Below, in pieces: positions 43,661 through 51,654 of a stretch of DNA of 64,000 nucleotides. Position 1 is the stretch's first letter, and every line of letters starts with the position of its first letter. The translations under genes and the position numbers were made by a program. The stretch is from JAJFKX01 sp965230265 (GTDB taxonomy: Bacteria; Pseudomonadota; Gammaproteobacteria; Xanthomonadales; Wenzhouxiangellaceae), in assembly GCA_965230265.1 (NCBI GenBank), contig OZ245999.1, forward strand, positions 1,116,001 through 1,180,000, read 5' to 3'. The notes beneath the pieces are model-generated. The model worked only from the letters and a program-made list of their open reading frames with translations, had not been told where the DNA came from and did not search any database.

Positions 43661-43792
43661 CCCCATTCCGCTTGCCGCTGCTGTACCTGCCGCAAGATGG
43701 CAGGCACTAAGGGAATGCTGCTAATAAAATAAATGGTCATCGTAAGTACACAGGCAAGCTTAAGAACAAACAGAGATCTATGGAGTTAAGTA

Positions 43793-44065
43793 ATGAATAA
43801 AGCTGAAGTAATTGATTGTATCGCAGAGGGTTGTAGCTTAAGTAAAGCCGAAGCCGGTCGTGCTCTGGAAGCATTCTGTGGCGCTGTTTCAGGCGCATTA
43901 CAAAATGGTGACAGCGTTCAATTGGTGGGTTTTGGTACCTTTAGTGTACGTGAGCGTGGTGCACGCACAGGTCGTAATCCTCAGACTGGCGAAACAATTC
44001 AAATTAAAGCATCAAAAAATGTTGGCTTTAAGGCTGGCAAAGCGTTGAAAGATTCTTTAAACTAG
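43793..44065 (+). CDS. hupB: DNA-binding protein HU, beta-type
   Basis: 90 residues, full length. Nucleoid protein that bends DNA as a dimer. The beta-arm GRNPQTGETIQIKASKNVGF is the HU signature and the C-terminus ends in KALKDSLN. Position right after lon is the usual place of hupB in gammaproteobacteria. Confidence 0.95.
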   Translation: MNKAEVIDCIAEGCSLSKAEAGRALEAFCGAVSGALQNGDSVQLVGFGTFSVRERGARTGRNPQTGETIQIKASKNVGFKAGKALKDSLN

Positions 44066-44096
44066 CTCGCTGCCTGGAGGTCATTGACCTTTAGAC

Positions 44097-44172
44097 GGGT
44101 GCTTAGCTCAGCTGGTAGAGCATCGCCCTTACAAGGCGAGGGTCGGCGGTTCGATCCCGTCAGCACCCACCA
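44097..44172 (+). tRNA. tRNA-Val(TAC)
   Basis: 76 nt; acceptor GGGTGCT/AGCACCC, anticodon loop CTTACAA (TAC), T loop TTCGATC and CCA. Followed after 5 bases by tRNA-Asp, co-transcribed. Confidence 0.95.
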
Positions 44173-44177
44173 GATTA

Positions 44178-44254
44178 GGAGTGGTAGTTCAGTTGGTTAG
44201 AATACCGGCCTGTCACGCCGGGGGTCGCGGGTTCGAGTCCCGTCCACTCCGCCA
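44178..44254 (+). tRNA. tRNA-Asp(GTC)
   Basis: 77 nt; acceptor GGAGTGG/CCACTCC, anticodon loop CTGTCAC (GTC), T loop TTCGAGT and CCA. Confidence 0.95.
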
Positions 44255-44260
44255 TGATCA

Positions 44261-44289
44261 AAAGGCGTCCGATGGACGCCTTTTTTTTT
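44261..44289 (+). terminator. Terminator of the tRNA-Val/Asp operon
   Basis: GGCGTCC/GGACGCC stem with a 3-base loop and nine T. Confidence 0.92.
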
Positions 44290-44307
44290 AATAGCTAGGT
44301 ACAAGAC

Positions 44308-46305
44308 ATGTTACATGCAATACGCGAACGCATAACCGGCATTGTTGCCATTATTATTTTCGGCTTTTTGGCAATCCTACTGATTCCTTTTGGCGCGCAG
44401 AATTTTGATCAGGCTGTGACAGCCGATGCCGTAGCCAGGGTGGGGGATAGCGATATTACCCGTACCGAGTTCGAAACCAGTTTCAATAATTATCGTCAGC
44501 GCTTGCGTCAAGCGTTTGGCAGCAATTTTGATGAATTTGAGTTCAGTCAGCCATTGGCGCGCCGTCAACACCTGGATGCATTAATTGACCAGCGTCTATT
44601 ACAACTGTATGCCAATGACAGTGGCCTGGTGATACCGCCTTCACAATTGACAGAAGTCGTTCGTAACGTCCCAGGTTTCCAGGTGGCCGGCGTATTTAAC
44701 GAAGCGGTTTATCAGCAGGCCTTGGCCAGCCAGCGCATGGATGAAGCCCGTTATCTGGCTGATGTACGGCGCAGCCTGGTGAGCCAAACGCTATCGGCAT
44801 CATTGCAGGTTTCTGCGCGTCCCACTGATCAGGAAATCAACGCTATGCTGGCGTTGCAAAACCAGACACGGAATATTGATTATGTGCTGTTTCCCGCCGG
44901 TATTCATGTCAATGAGGCGGTTGTTGAGCAAGCCGATATTGAAGCCTATTACAACGAAAACACCCAGCAGTTTATGAGTCCGGAGCAGGTATCGCTTAGC
45001 TACCTGGAAGTCAATGCCGATGACTTTGCCATTACCGATGAACTGGACGAACAGTTGCTGCGTGATCGCTATGAAAACCAGAAAAACCGTTTCCTGACCA
45101 CCGAACGTCGTCAGGCCTCTCACATTCTGTTGACCATAGAAGATGATGCCGATGATGCTGCTGTATTGGAACAGGCTGAGTCATTGACCCAGCGAGCACG
45201 TGATGGTGAAGATTTTGCGGCATTGGCAGAAGAGTTTTCGCAGGATCCGGGCTCTGGCAGCAGCGGTGGTGATCTGGGTTGGATTGAACCGGGTGTTATG
45301 GTCCAGGCTTTTGAAGATAAACTGTTTGAGCTTGAGCCGAATGAAGTTTCTGATCCTGTACGTACCGGCTTCGGTTATCACGTCATTCTGTTGCGAGACA
45401 TCGAGCCTTCCACGGGTAAGTCATTTGAGGAAGCCCGCGAAGAGTTAGCAGAAGAAGCGCGCAGTGAAATGGCCGAACGTCAGTATTTGGATATCGCTGA
45501 TGAGCTGGTCGACTTGAGTTTTGAGCAACCTGATGCATTGCAGCCCGCCGCTGATGAACTGGGGCTGGATTTACAGGAAACCGAACTGTTTACCCGTGGA
45601 GGTGGCAGTGGTATTGCGGCACGTCCAGAAGTTATCGAAGCCGCTTTTTCTGATTTATTGCTTTTGGAGCAGACCAATAGCGACCCTATTCAATTGGGAC
45701 CGAACCATATTCTGGTAGCACGGATCAAAGAGCACGTCCCCCCGACACCGCGCCCGCTTGAAGAAGTGGAAGTGGAGGTTCGCAATATTCTACAACGTCA
45801 GCAAGCCAGTGAAATGGCGCGTGCTGAAGCAACAGCTCTGCTGGAAGCGGCCATTGCCGACGGCAGTCTTGAAGCCGCGGTTAATGCTGATAATGAGGTT
45901 ATCGTTGATGTTGACGCGGCGGAGAATGCTGAAACAACTGATTCAGCGCCTATAGCAGAACAAGCCAGCGATGAAACCGCTGAACCCGATTTGCAGTTGG
46001 TGCATGTGGATAACCTGACACGTACCGACTTTCAACTGGGGCAAACCTTCCTGCAGGCTGTGTTTGGGATGAATTTAGGTGAGCAGGGTGCAGCAGTGAC
46101 ACAGGTCGTGCCCAGAAATGGCCAGGACTGGGCTGTGGTGCGCTTGAATGGCATTACCTCAGGTGACGCTAGCACCGCAACAGAGCCTGAGCGTCAGCGC
46201 ATTTCTCAGCAGTTGCAACGCAGTTTAGTGACGGAAGAGCAAAACGGTTTGCTGGCTCAGCTGCGAGACAATTATGAAATTACAGTTTATGAAGATCGCT
46301 TATAG
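44308..46305 (+). CDS. ppiD: Periplasmic folding chaperone PpiD (SurA-N/PPIC domains)
   Basis: 665 residues. One N-terminal membrane anchor (~14-32), a SurA-like N-terminal chaperone region, and a parvulin-type PPIC domain (~265-365: RRQASHILLTI ... GDLGWIEPGVM). Inner-membrane-anchored chaperone acting on proteins leaving the Sec channel. The C-terminal ~250 residues are helical with an acidic low-complexity insert. Position after hupB is typical. Its own terminator follows. Confidence 0.93.
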   Translation: MLHAIRERITGIVAIIIFGFLAILLIPFGAQNFDQAVTADAVARVGDSDITRTEFETSFNNYRQRLRQAFGSNFDEFEFSQPLARRQHLDALIDQRLLQLYANDSGLVIPPSQLTEVVRNVPGFQVAGVFNEAVYQQALASQRMDEARYLADVRRSLVSQTLSASLQVSARPTDQEINAMLALQNQTRNIDYVLFPAGIHVNEAVVEQADIEAYYNENTQQFMSPEQVSLSYLEVNADDFAITDELDEQLLRDRYENQKNRFLTTERRQASHILLTIEDDADDAAVLEQAESLTQRARDGEDFAALAEEFSQDPGSGSSGGDLGWIEPGVMVQAFEDKLFELEPNEVSDPVRTGFGYHVILLRDIEPSTGKSFEEAREELAEEARSEMAERQYLDIADELVDLSFEQPDALQPAADELGLDLQETELFTRGGGSGIAARPEVIEAAFSDLLLLEQTNSDPIQLGPNHILVARIKEHVPPTPRPLEEVEVEVRNILQRQQASEMARAEATALLEAAIADGSLEAAVNADNEVIVDVDAAENAETTDSAPIAEQASDETAEPDLQLVHVDNLTRTDFQLGQTFLQAVFGMNLGEQGAAVTQVVPRNGQDWAVVRLNGITSGDASTATEPERQRISQQLQRSLVTEEQNGLLAQLRDNYEITVYEDRL

Positions 46306-46337
46306 TAACGCGATATTCAGACAGCCAAACTCAATGG

Positions 46338-46367
46338 AAAAACCGGCAGAGCATGCCGGTTTTTTTA
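46338..46367 (+). terminator. Terminator after ppiD
   Basis: AAAACCGGCA/TGCCGGTTTT stem, 5-base loop, long T run on the plus strand. Confidence 0.9.
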
Positions 46368-46435
46368 TGATTCTCTAAGGTGCGAACAAAAAGATTTATA
46401 TCTGTATGAGTCTTGGTCTAAACCAATTAAGCTTA

Positions 46436-47233
46436 TCAGGCTGCGCTGCCGCCCAGTTCCGGCATACCCAATATGCTATAACCAGAATCGACATAGGTAA
46501 TTTCACCGGTCACACCGGAAGCGTAATCAGAGCATAAGAATGCAGCGACATTGCCGACTTCTTCTGTGGTGATATTACGTCGTAATGGTGCACAGCGCTC
46601 AACGTGATCAAGCATGCTGCGCAATTGTCCAACACCGGACGCTGCGAGGGTTTTGATAGGGCCCGCTGAAATGGCATTCACACGAATACCTTCTGGCCCC
46701 AGGCTTTGCGCCAGGTAACGGGTGCAGGCTTCTAAACTGGCTTTGGCCAGACCCATGACGTTATAGCTGGGCATGGCACGTACGGCACCAAGGTAAGATA
46801 AGGTCAACAAAGATCCATTGCGCCCTTGCATCAATGGCCGTGCAGCTTTGGCCAGTGCGGCAAAACTGTAGGCACTGATATCGTGAGCGATCGCAAAACC
46901 TTCTCGAGTGACGGCGTCAGCAAAGTGACCATCCAGTTGCTCGCGTGGCGCAAAGCCCACTGAGTGGACCACGCAATCCAGATGGCCCCATGTTTGCTGC
47001 AGTTGGCTAAACACGCTGTCGATTTGATCGTCATAAGCCACATCACAGGGCAAACAGATATTCGATTCGCACTCTTCGGCAATTTTTTCTACCCGAGATC
47101 GCAGCTTATCGTTTTGATAAGTAAACGCCATTTCGGCGCCCTCACGGTGCATTGCCTTGGCAATGCCCCAGGCAATTGAACGCGGGCTGGCCACACCGAC
47201 AATCAGCACTCGTTTTCCCTGCATTAAACTCAT
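46436..47233 (-). CDS. fabI: Enoyl-[acyl-carrier-protein] reductase (NADH)
   Basis: 265 residues. Last step of fatty-acid elongation. GVASPRSIAWG is the FabI-type cofactor loop and YNVMGLAK holds the Tyr-x6-Lys active site; PEGIRVNAISAGPI is the downstream family motif. The start has GGAG ~9 bases upstream. fabI beside ppiD is the order also known from Pseudomonas. Confidence 0.96.
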   Translation of the reverse strand: MSLMQGKRVLIVGVASPRSIAWGIAKAMHREGAEMAFTYQNDKLRSRVEKIAEECESNICLPCDVAYDDQIDSVFSQLQQTWGHLDCVVHSVGFAPREQLDGHFADAVTREGFAIAHDISAYSFAALAKAARPLMQGRNGSLLTLSYLGAVRAMPSYNVMGLAKASLEACTRYLAQSLGPEGIRVNAISAGPIKTLAASGVGQLRSMLDHVERCAPLRRNITTEEVGNVAAFLCSDYASGVTGEITYVDSGYSILGMPELGGSAA

Positions 47234-47321
47234 AAATATCTAACTCCAGATTAATTGGCTTTCGGCTTGTAGCTGTATGTTTATAGTGATCTGAAAGTTT
47301 AGCACTGACTGCATAAACTGT

Positions 47322-48662
47322 TTAGCGCGCGAACACCAGACGTTGTCCGGCATTGCGATTATGTATTTTGCCGTCTGTGTAGACAAGCTGGCCATTAACA
47401 ATGGTGCTATGGACAGCAGCATTGAAACGTTGCCCTGCAAAAGGGGTCCAGCCGCAACGTGACAGGCATTGGCTGTCTTCTGCCAACCAGTTTTGATCGG
47501 GCTGTAACAACACCAGATCAGCAAAATAGCCTTCGCGAATAAAGCCACGTTCGGCGACCGAAAAACGTATCGCTGGGTTGTGCGCTGTCATTTGTACCAA
47601 ACGTTCGATGCTCAAACGCCCGGCATGCACATGCTCGTAGGCGGATGGCAGCACATGTTGAGCCAGGGGTAAGCCAGCCGCATCGGTAACGTAGTTACCG
47701 GTATTTTTTTCGCTGCGTAAATGGGGAGCATGGTCGGTGGCCAGAATATCAATACGGCCATCATTGACGGCTTCCAACAAAGCTTCACGATGACGTGGTG
47801 CTTTGACTGCGGGATTACACTTTATCTGGTTACCCAAAGTGGCATAATCATCGGCAGTAAAGTGCAGGTGGTGAACACACACCTCAGCGGTGATCTGTTT
47901 ACCCAGCATATCGCCAGGGGTAAACAGATCCATTTCTTCAGCAGTGGTCAAGTGTAAAACATGCAATAGCGTGCCATGTTTTTTGGCCAGATTAACGGCC
48001 AACTGCGAAGAACGCAGACAGGCTTTGACATCACGTATTTCCGGGTGTGCTTCGGCGGGAATGTTTTTACCGTAGCGTTGGGTAGCGGCCTCCAGGTTTT
48101 CCAGAATCGTCGGGGTATGTTCACAATGGGTAGTAACTGGAATTTTTGCTTCAGCAAAAATTTTCTCAAGGATTTGCTCATCATCAACCAACATATTGCC
48201 AGTGGAAGCACCCATAAAGACTTTGATGCCACAGGCTTCGGTAGGCTTTAACTGTTTAAGCTCTTCGATGTTATCGTTGCTGCCGCCAAAATAAAACGCG
48301 TAGTTGGCTGCACAGCGTCCTTCTGCAACAGCGTATTTATTGGCCAGGGCTTGCCGGTCAGTAGTTGGAGGGGAAGTGTTGGGCATTTCCATAAAACTGG
48401 TAATACCACCAGCAACTGCTGCGGCTGACTCGGAAGCCAGGTCGCCTTTATGGGTTAGGCCTGGTTCACGAAAATGCACTTGATCATCAATCATACCCGG
48501 CAGCAGCAATAGACCGCCGGCATCAATCACCTGTGCAGTAGCTGGTGCAGTGATGGAATCAGCCAGCTGTTCAATACGGTCATGACCGATTAGCACATCC
48601 TGAACTTGTTGGCGGCCTTCATTGACGACCCTTGCCTGTTTGATTAACAGTTTGTTACTCAT
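47322..48662 (-). CDS. pyrC: Dihydroorotase (class I/amidohydrolase type)
   Basis: 446 residues from ATG 48662; the longer frame to 48830 overlaps yidD in another frame and is rejected. Amidohydrolase fold with LPGMIDDQVHFREPG, MPNTSPPT, the Lys-region IKVFMGASTGN, THCEH, LHVLHLTT and ATDHAPH. The first His of the usual HxH metal pair is Gln here (DDQVHF), as I recall for a subfamily annotated as dihydroorotase. Pyrimidine synthesis is the likely pathway, but another cyclic-amidase activity is possible. It overlaps yidD by 8 bases, same strand. Confidence 0.82.
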   Translation of the reverse strand: MSNKLLIKQARVVNEGRQQVQDVLIGHDRIEQLADSITAPATAQVIDAGGLLLLPGMIDDQVHFREPGLTHKGDLASESAAAVAGGITSFMEMPNTSPPTTDRQALANKYAVAEGRCAANYAFYFGGSNDNIEELKQLKPTEACGIKVFMGASTGNMLVDDEQILEKIFAEAKIPVTTHCEHTPTILENLEAATQRYGKNIPAEAHPEIRDVKACLRSSQLAVNLAKKHGTLLHVLHLTTAEEMDLFTPGDMLGKQITAEVCVHHLHFTADDYATLGNQIKCNPAVKAPRHREALLEAVNDGRIDILATDHAPHLRSEKNTGNYVTDAAGLPLAQHVLPSAYEHVHAGRLSIERLVQMTAHNPAIRFSVAERGFIREGYFADLVLLQPDQNWLAEDSQCLSRCGWTPFAGQRFNAAVHSTIVNGQLVYTDGKIHNRNAGQRLVFAR

Positions 48663-48978
48663 GAGTGTTGTTATCCTGATCTGAAGAAGGTGTCGTTTCT
48701 GTATCGATCGTATGGCTGTCAGGGCTCGAACTGCCAGGGACAGGGTCGTAACCACCCTCACAGAACGGCTGGCAGCGCAATATACGGCATACTGCCAGCC
48801 ACCCGCCATATAGGCTGCCATGCAGGCCAATCGCCTGATAGGCGTAGCGAGAGCAGCTGGGAGTAAAGCGACAATGCTGACCTACCCAAGGACTGAACCA
48901 ATACTGATAGACGCGGATCAATTTACGCAGAAACCACTTAATTGCCAGAATCCTACTTGGAATTGAACAAATTGCCAC
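48655..48978 (-). CDS. yidD: Membrane protein insertion efficiency factor YidD
   Basis: 107 residues. LIRVYQYWFSPWVGQHCRFTPSCSRYAYQAIGLHG with three of the conserved Cys (HCRFTPSCS, CRILRCQPFCEGG) is the YidD signature. Small amphipathic membrane-associated protein that helps the YidC insertase. Normally found between rnpA and yidC; here it is separated and sits upstream of the dihydroorotase gene. The C-terminal ~30 residues are a polar, Asp/Thr/Ser-rich extension. Confidence 0.9.
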   Translation of the reverse strand: MAICSIPSRILAIKWFLRKLIRVYQYWFSPWVGQHCRFTPSCSRYAYQAIGLHGSLYGGWLAVCRILRCQPFCEGGYDPVPGSSSPDSHTIDTETTPSSDQDNNTHE

Positions 48979-49069
48979 TATATCAGGCCAGCGCTTGCCG
49001 CAGCTAGCGACATGAGTTATAAAGTTTGCCGCTTGGTAAAAAGTGACAGACTGATCCGGAGTCCAAACT

Positions 49070-49501
49070 ATGCCCGAACAAATTGAATTACCGAAAAACT
49101 ATAAGCCTTCACCCAAGGAAGAATACATGAACCCTAAGCAACTGGCGTACTTTCGTCAGAAGCTGATGACATGGCGACAAGAGCTGGTGGAAGAGTCACA
49201 GGAGACCATCAACAACTTGCGTGATGAAGTGCGCGATGTGGGTGACGATGCCGAACGCGCTACCCGGGAAACTGAAAACAGCCTGGAATTGCGTACCCGT
49301 GATCGTTACCGCAAATTGATCAACAAAATCGATCAGGCAATCGCGCGGGTTGATGATGGAACATACGGCTATTGCGAAGAAACTGGTGAAGATATCGGCC
49401 TGGCTCGTCTGGAAGCCCGCCCGATAGCGACTTTGAGCCTGGACGCACAAGAGCGCTGGGAACACCGCCAACGTCAAATGGGTGACGTTCGTCGCGTCTG
49501 A
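49070..49501 (+). CDS. dksA: RNA polymerase-binding DksA-family protein without zinc cysteines
   Basis: 143 residues, GGAG 8 bases upstream. Coiled coil with tip residues DDAERA (59-64; Glu62 where E. coli has Asp74) and the DksA globular part. At the four zinc-finger positions only Cys102 is kept; the others are Thr105, Ser123 and Ala126. DksA with ppGpp tunes transcription at rRNA and amino-acid promoters. Variants lacking zinc cysteines can still work and are known from other proteobacteria; whether another, zinc-type dksA exists in this genome cannot be seen here. Confidence 0.9.
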   Translation: MPEQIELPKNYKPSPKEEYMNPKQLAYFRQKLMTWRQELVEESQETINNLRDEVRDVGDDAERATRETENSLELRTRDRYRKLINKIDQAIARVDDGTYGYCEETGEDIGLARLEARPIATLSLDAQERWEHRQRQMGDVRRV

Positions 49502-49713
49502 TTAAGCTTTTCCTAAACAAGCGCTCTTCTACTGTTTTTTCAGCGTTGGCTTGGTTTTGATGACAACCAGGCCAAACTGCTGATACCGACCCCTCAATCA
49601 CCGCTGCCAGCGATTGTTTTCAGCTAGATACAAAAACTTACATAATGCACACATATTATTGATATAATAAGTTAAGATTTGTTTAATTGTGTCAGTCATT
49701 AAGGAGGCTGAAA

Positions 49714-50799
49714 ATGAAAAATGCAGCGAAAAAAGCTGTACTTGCGTCAGCAATTGCTCTGTCATGTGGCGCGTTGCATGCGCAAAGTGACTATGACGAT
49801 CGCTGGTATGTCAGCGCGTTTGGCGGTTTCGCAGAGTTGGATGATGGCCGCGCTAATGTAGAAAATGATATTGTTTTTGGTGTCGGTTTTGGCCGTTTTT
49901 TCACTGAAAATGTTTCTGTGGAATTCGAATTGGACCGAATTGAGTCAGACCTGACACCTCCGCCAGGCTTTTTTGGCAATGAGTTCAATGCCAAATCAGT
50001 AGGCTTGTTCACTCGCTACCACTTCGGCCCCGAAGAGAATAATGTGCGTCCTTATTTGGGTTTAGGTGCTGGTGCAACCTACCGCCAGGCATTTGATGTT
50101 GGTGGTATCAGCGGCGATAAAGACACCGCTTTTTATTTTTCACCAGTGGCTGGCTTAAGCTTTAAAATCAGTGACAACTTCGGCGCTCGTTTGCAGGCTG
50201 CATGGCGTTCTGATGTAGGCAATGACTCGGCCATTGGTGAAGGCCGTTACGATGATTTCTTGTTTACTGCAGGTATTACCTACAAATTTGGCAGTCTGCC
50301 TGCACCGCCACCACCACCACCGGCGCCTGCAGCAGCGCCGCCACCGCCACCACCAGTTGATGGTGATGATGACAATGATGGCGTACGCAACAGCAAGGAT
50401 AAATGCCCTAATTCGCGGCCAGGTGCTGTAGTGGATATGGATGGCTGTGAAGTTCAGGTCATTATCGATTTGCCGGGCGTTAACTTTGCATTTGATAGAG
50501 CAGAGCTGACACCAACATCATTTGCTATTTTGAATGATGCAGTGACTACCTTGAAGCGGCATACCCAGGTTAAGGTTGAAGTGGCCGGACATACCGATTC
50601 TATCGGTACCGACAGCTACAACCAAAGCTTGTCTGATCGCCGCTCTGCTGTGGTTCGTGATTACCTGATCAGTCAAGGCATTGCTGCTGACCGGATGACC
50701 TCTCGGGGTTATGGCGAAAGTCGGCCAGTGGCCAGCAATGACAGCAGCGAAGGTCGAGCTGAGAACCGTCGTACTGAACTGGTGATTACCAGTAAATAA
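49714..50799 (+). CDS. OmpA-family outer-membrane protein with TSP3 linker
   Basis: 361 residues; AAGGAGG upstream fixes the start at 49714. Signal peptide (cleavage after HAQS region, ~24), eight-strand-type beta-barrel (~30-195), a Pro/Ala-rich linker, one calcium-binding thrombospondin-3-type repeat (DGDDDNDGVRNSKDKCPNSR) and the OmpA C-terminal peptidoglycan-binding domain (~255-361; NFAFDRAELTP, GHTDSIGTDSYNQSLSDRR). Anchors the outer membrane to the wall. A TATAAT box at 49663-49668 may serve as its promoter. Confidence 0.93.
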   Translation: MKNAAKKAVLASAIALSCGALHAQSDYDDRWYVSAFGGFAELDDGRANVENDIVFGVGFGRFFTENVSVEFELDRIESDLTPPPGFFGNEFNAKSVGLFTRYHFGPEENNVRPYLGLGAGATYRQAFDVGGISGDKDTAFYFSPVAGLSFKISDNFGARLQAAWRSDVGNDSAIGEGRYDDFLFTAGITYKFGSLPAPPPPPPAPAAAPPPPPPVDGDDDNDGVRNSKDKCPNSRPGAVVDMDGCEVQVIIDLPGVNFAFDRAELTPTSFAILNDAVTTLKRHTQVKVEVAGHTDSIGTDSYNQSLSDRRSAVVRDYLISQGIAADRMTSRGYGESRPVASNDSSEGRAENRRTELVITSK

Positions 50800-50820
50800 G
50801 TAGTCAACACTGGCTTATAA

Positions 50821-50848
50821 AAAACCGCAGCACTGCTGCGGTTTTTTT
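50821..50848 (+). terminator. Terminator after OmpA-family gene
   Basis: ACCGCAG/CTGCGGT stem followed by seven T. Confidence 0.9.
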
Positions 50849-50981
50849 ATGGGTGGCTGTAAAACACAATAGCAATACTTTGGTTGTATGGGTTTTTATG
50901 CTTTGGCACTTTTTGTTTATGATTACGCCATTAAATGATGACAAACTGTAATGATAATGATCATCAAACTGGGAGTAATAG

Positions 50982-51584
50982 ATGACAATAATAATTAGGC
51001 CATTGCTTATGGGGGTAATAGCATTAACCGTCGCCATGGCTGCGAAATCAGCATACGGTGAGGACTTTTCTACTGACACAGGCGAACCAGCAGCTTCAGA
51101 CTGGCAACACTACTGGGAAGCATCCGTGCACACTGGCTATGGTTTTTTGGATAACAATGCCCGGCCTGGAATCGATGATGGGCCATTGGTGGCGCTGTCG
51201 ATTTCGAGGTTTTTTGCTCCACGTTTTAGCCTGAGCTTTGAAGTTGAACGTATTTTCTCAGATATCGATGGACTACCGCCAGCAGTTAACAATAATTTTG
51301 AATTAAATACTGCCAGCCTGCTAGGCCGGGTTTATACCGACCAATACTCCGGTTTTAGAGCATTTGGCCTGTTGGCGATTGGTTTGACCGATCATTCAGG
51401 CGTAAACAGTGAAAGCTCAAATCTGAGCTTTGGTTTTGGTGGTGGTATTCGTTATCAATGGAGCGAACGCTTTAGCAGCCGTCTGCAATTAATCTATCGA
51501 CGCGACACCGATACCATTATTTCTGGCCAGCGCAGTTCAGATATTGTATTGACTACGGGTTTGAATTACCGCTTTGGTGGTTGA
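50982..51584 (+). CDS. Outer-membrane beta-barrel protein
   Basis: 200 residues with GGGAG upstream and a signal peptide (~1-26, cleavage near AYGED). Alternating strands fitting an eight-strand barrel (FFAPRFSLSFEVERI, IRYQWSERFSSRLQLIYR) and a C-terminal strand ending in FGG with aromatic residues. The barrel resembles the N-terminal barrel of the preceding OmpA-family gene but lacks the wall-binding domain; the two are probable paralogues. Confidence 0.8.
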   Translation: MTIIIRPLLMGVIALTVAMAAKSAYGEDFSTDTGEPAASDWQHYWEASVHTGYGFLDNNARPGIDDGPLVALSISRFFAPRFSLSFEVERIFSDIDGLPPAVNNNFELNTASLLGRVYTDQYSGFRAFGLLAIGLTDHSGVNSESSNLSFGFGGGIRYQWSERFSSRLQLIYRRDTDTIISGQRSSDIVLTTGLNYRFGG

Positions 51585-51604
51585 TATTAGAGCAAAAAGG
51601 CAAT

Positions 51605-51635
51605 AAAAAAGGCGCCGGATATGGCGCCTTTTTTA
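51605..51635. terminator. Bidirectional terminator between convergent genes
   Basis: GGCGCC/GGCGCC stem extended by A6/T6, with a 6-base loop. Serves the plus-strand barrel gene and the minus-strand peptidase gene. Confidence 0.9.
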
Positions 51636-51654
51636 ATAGCATATCAGCGACCAG

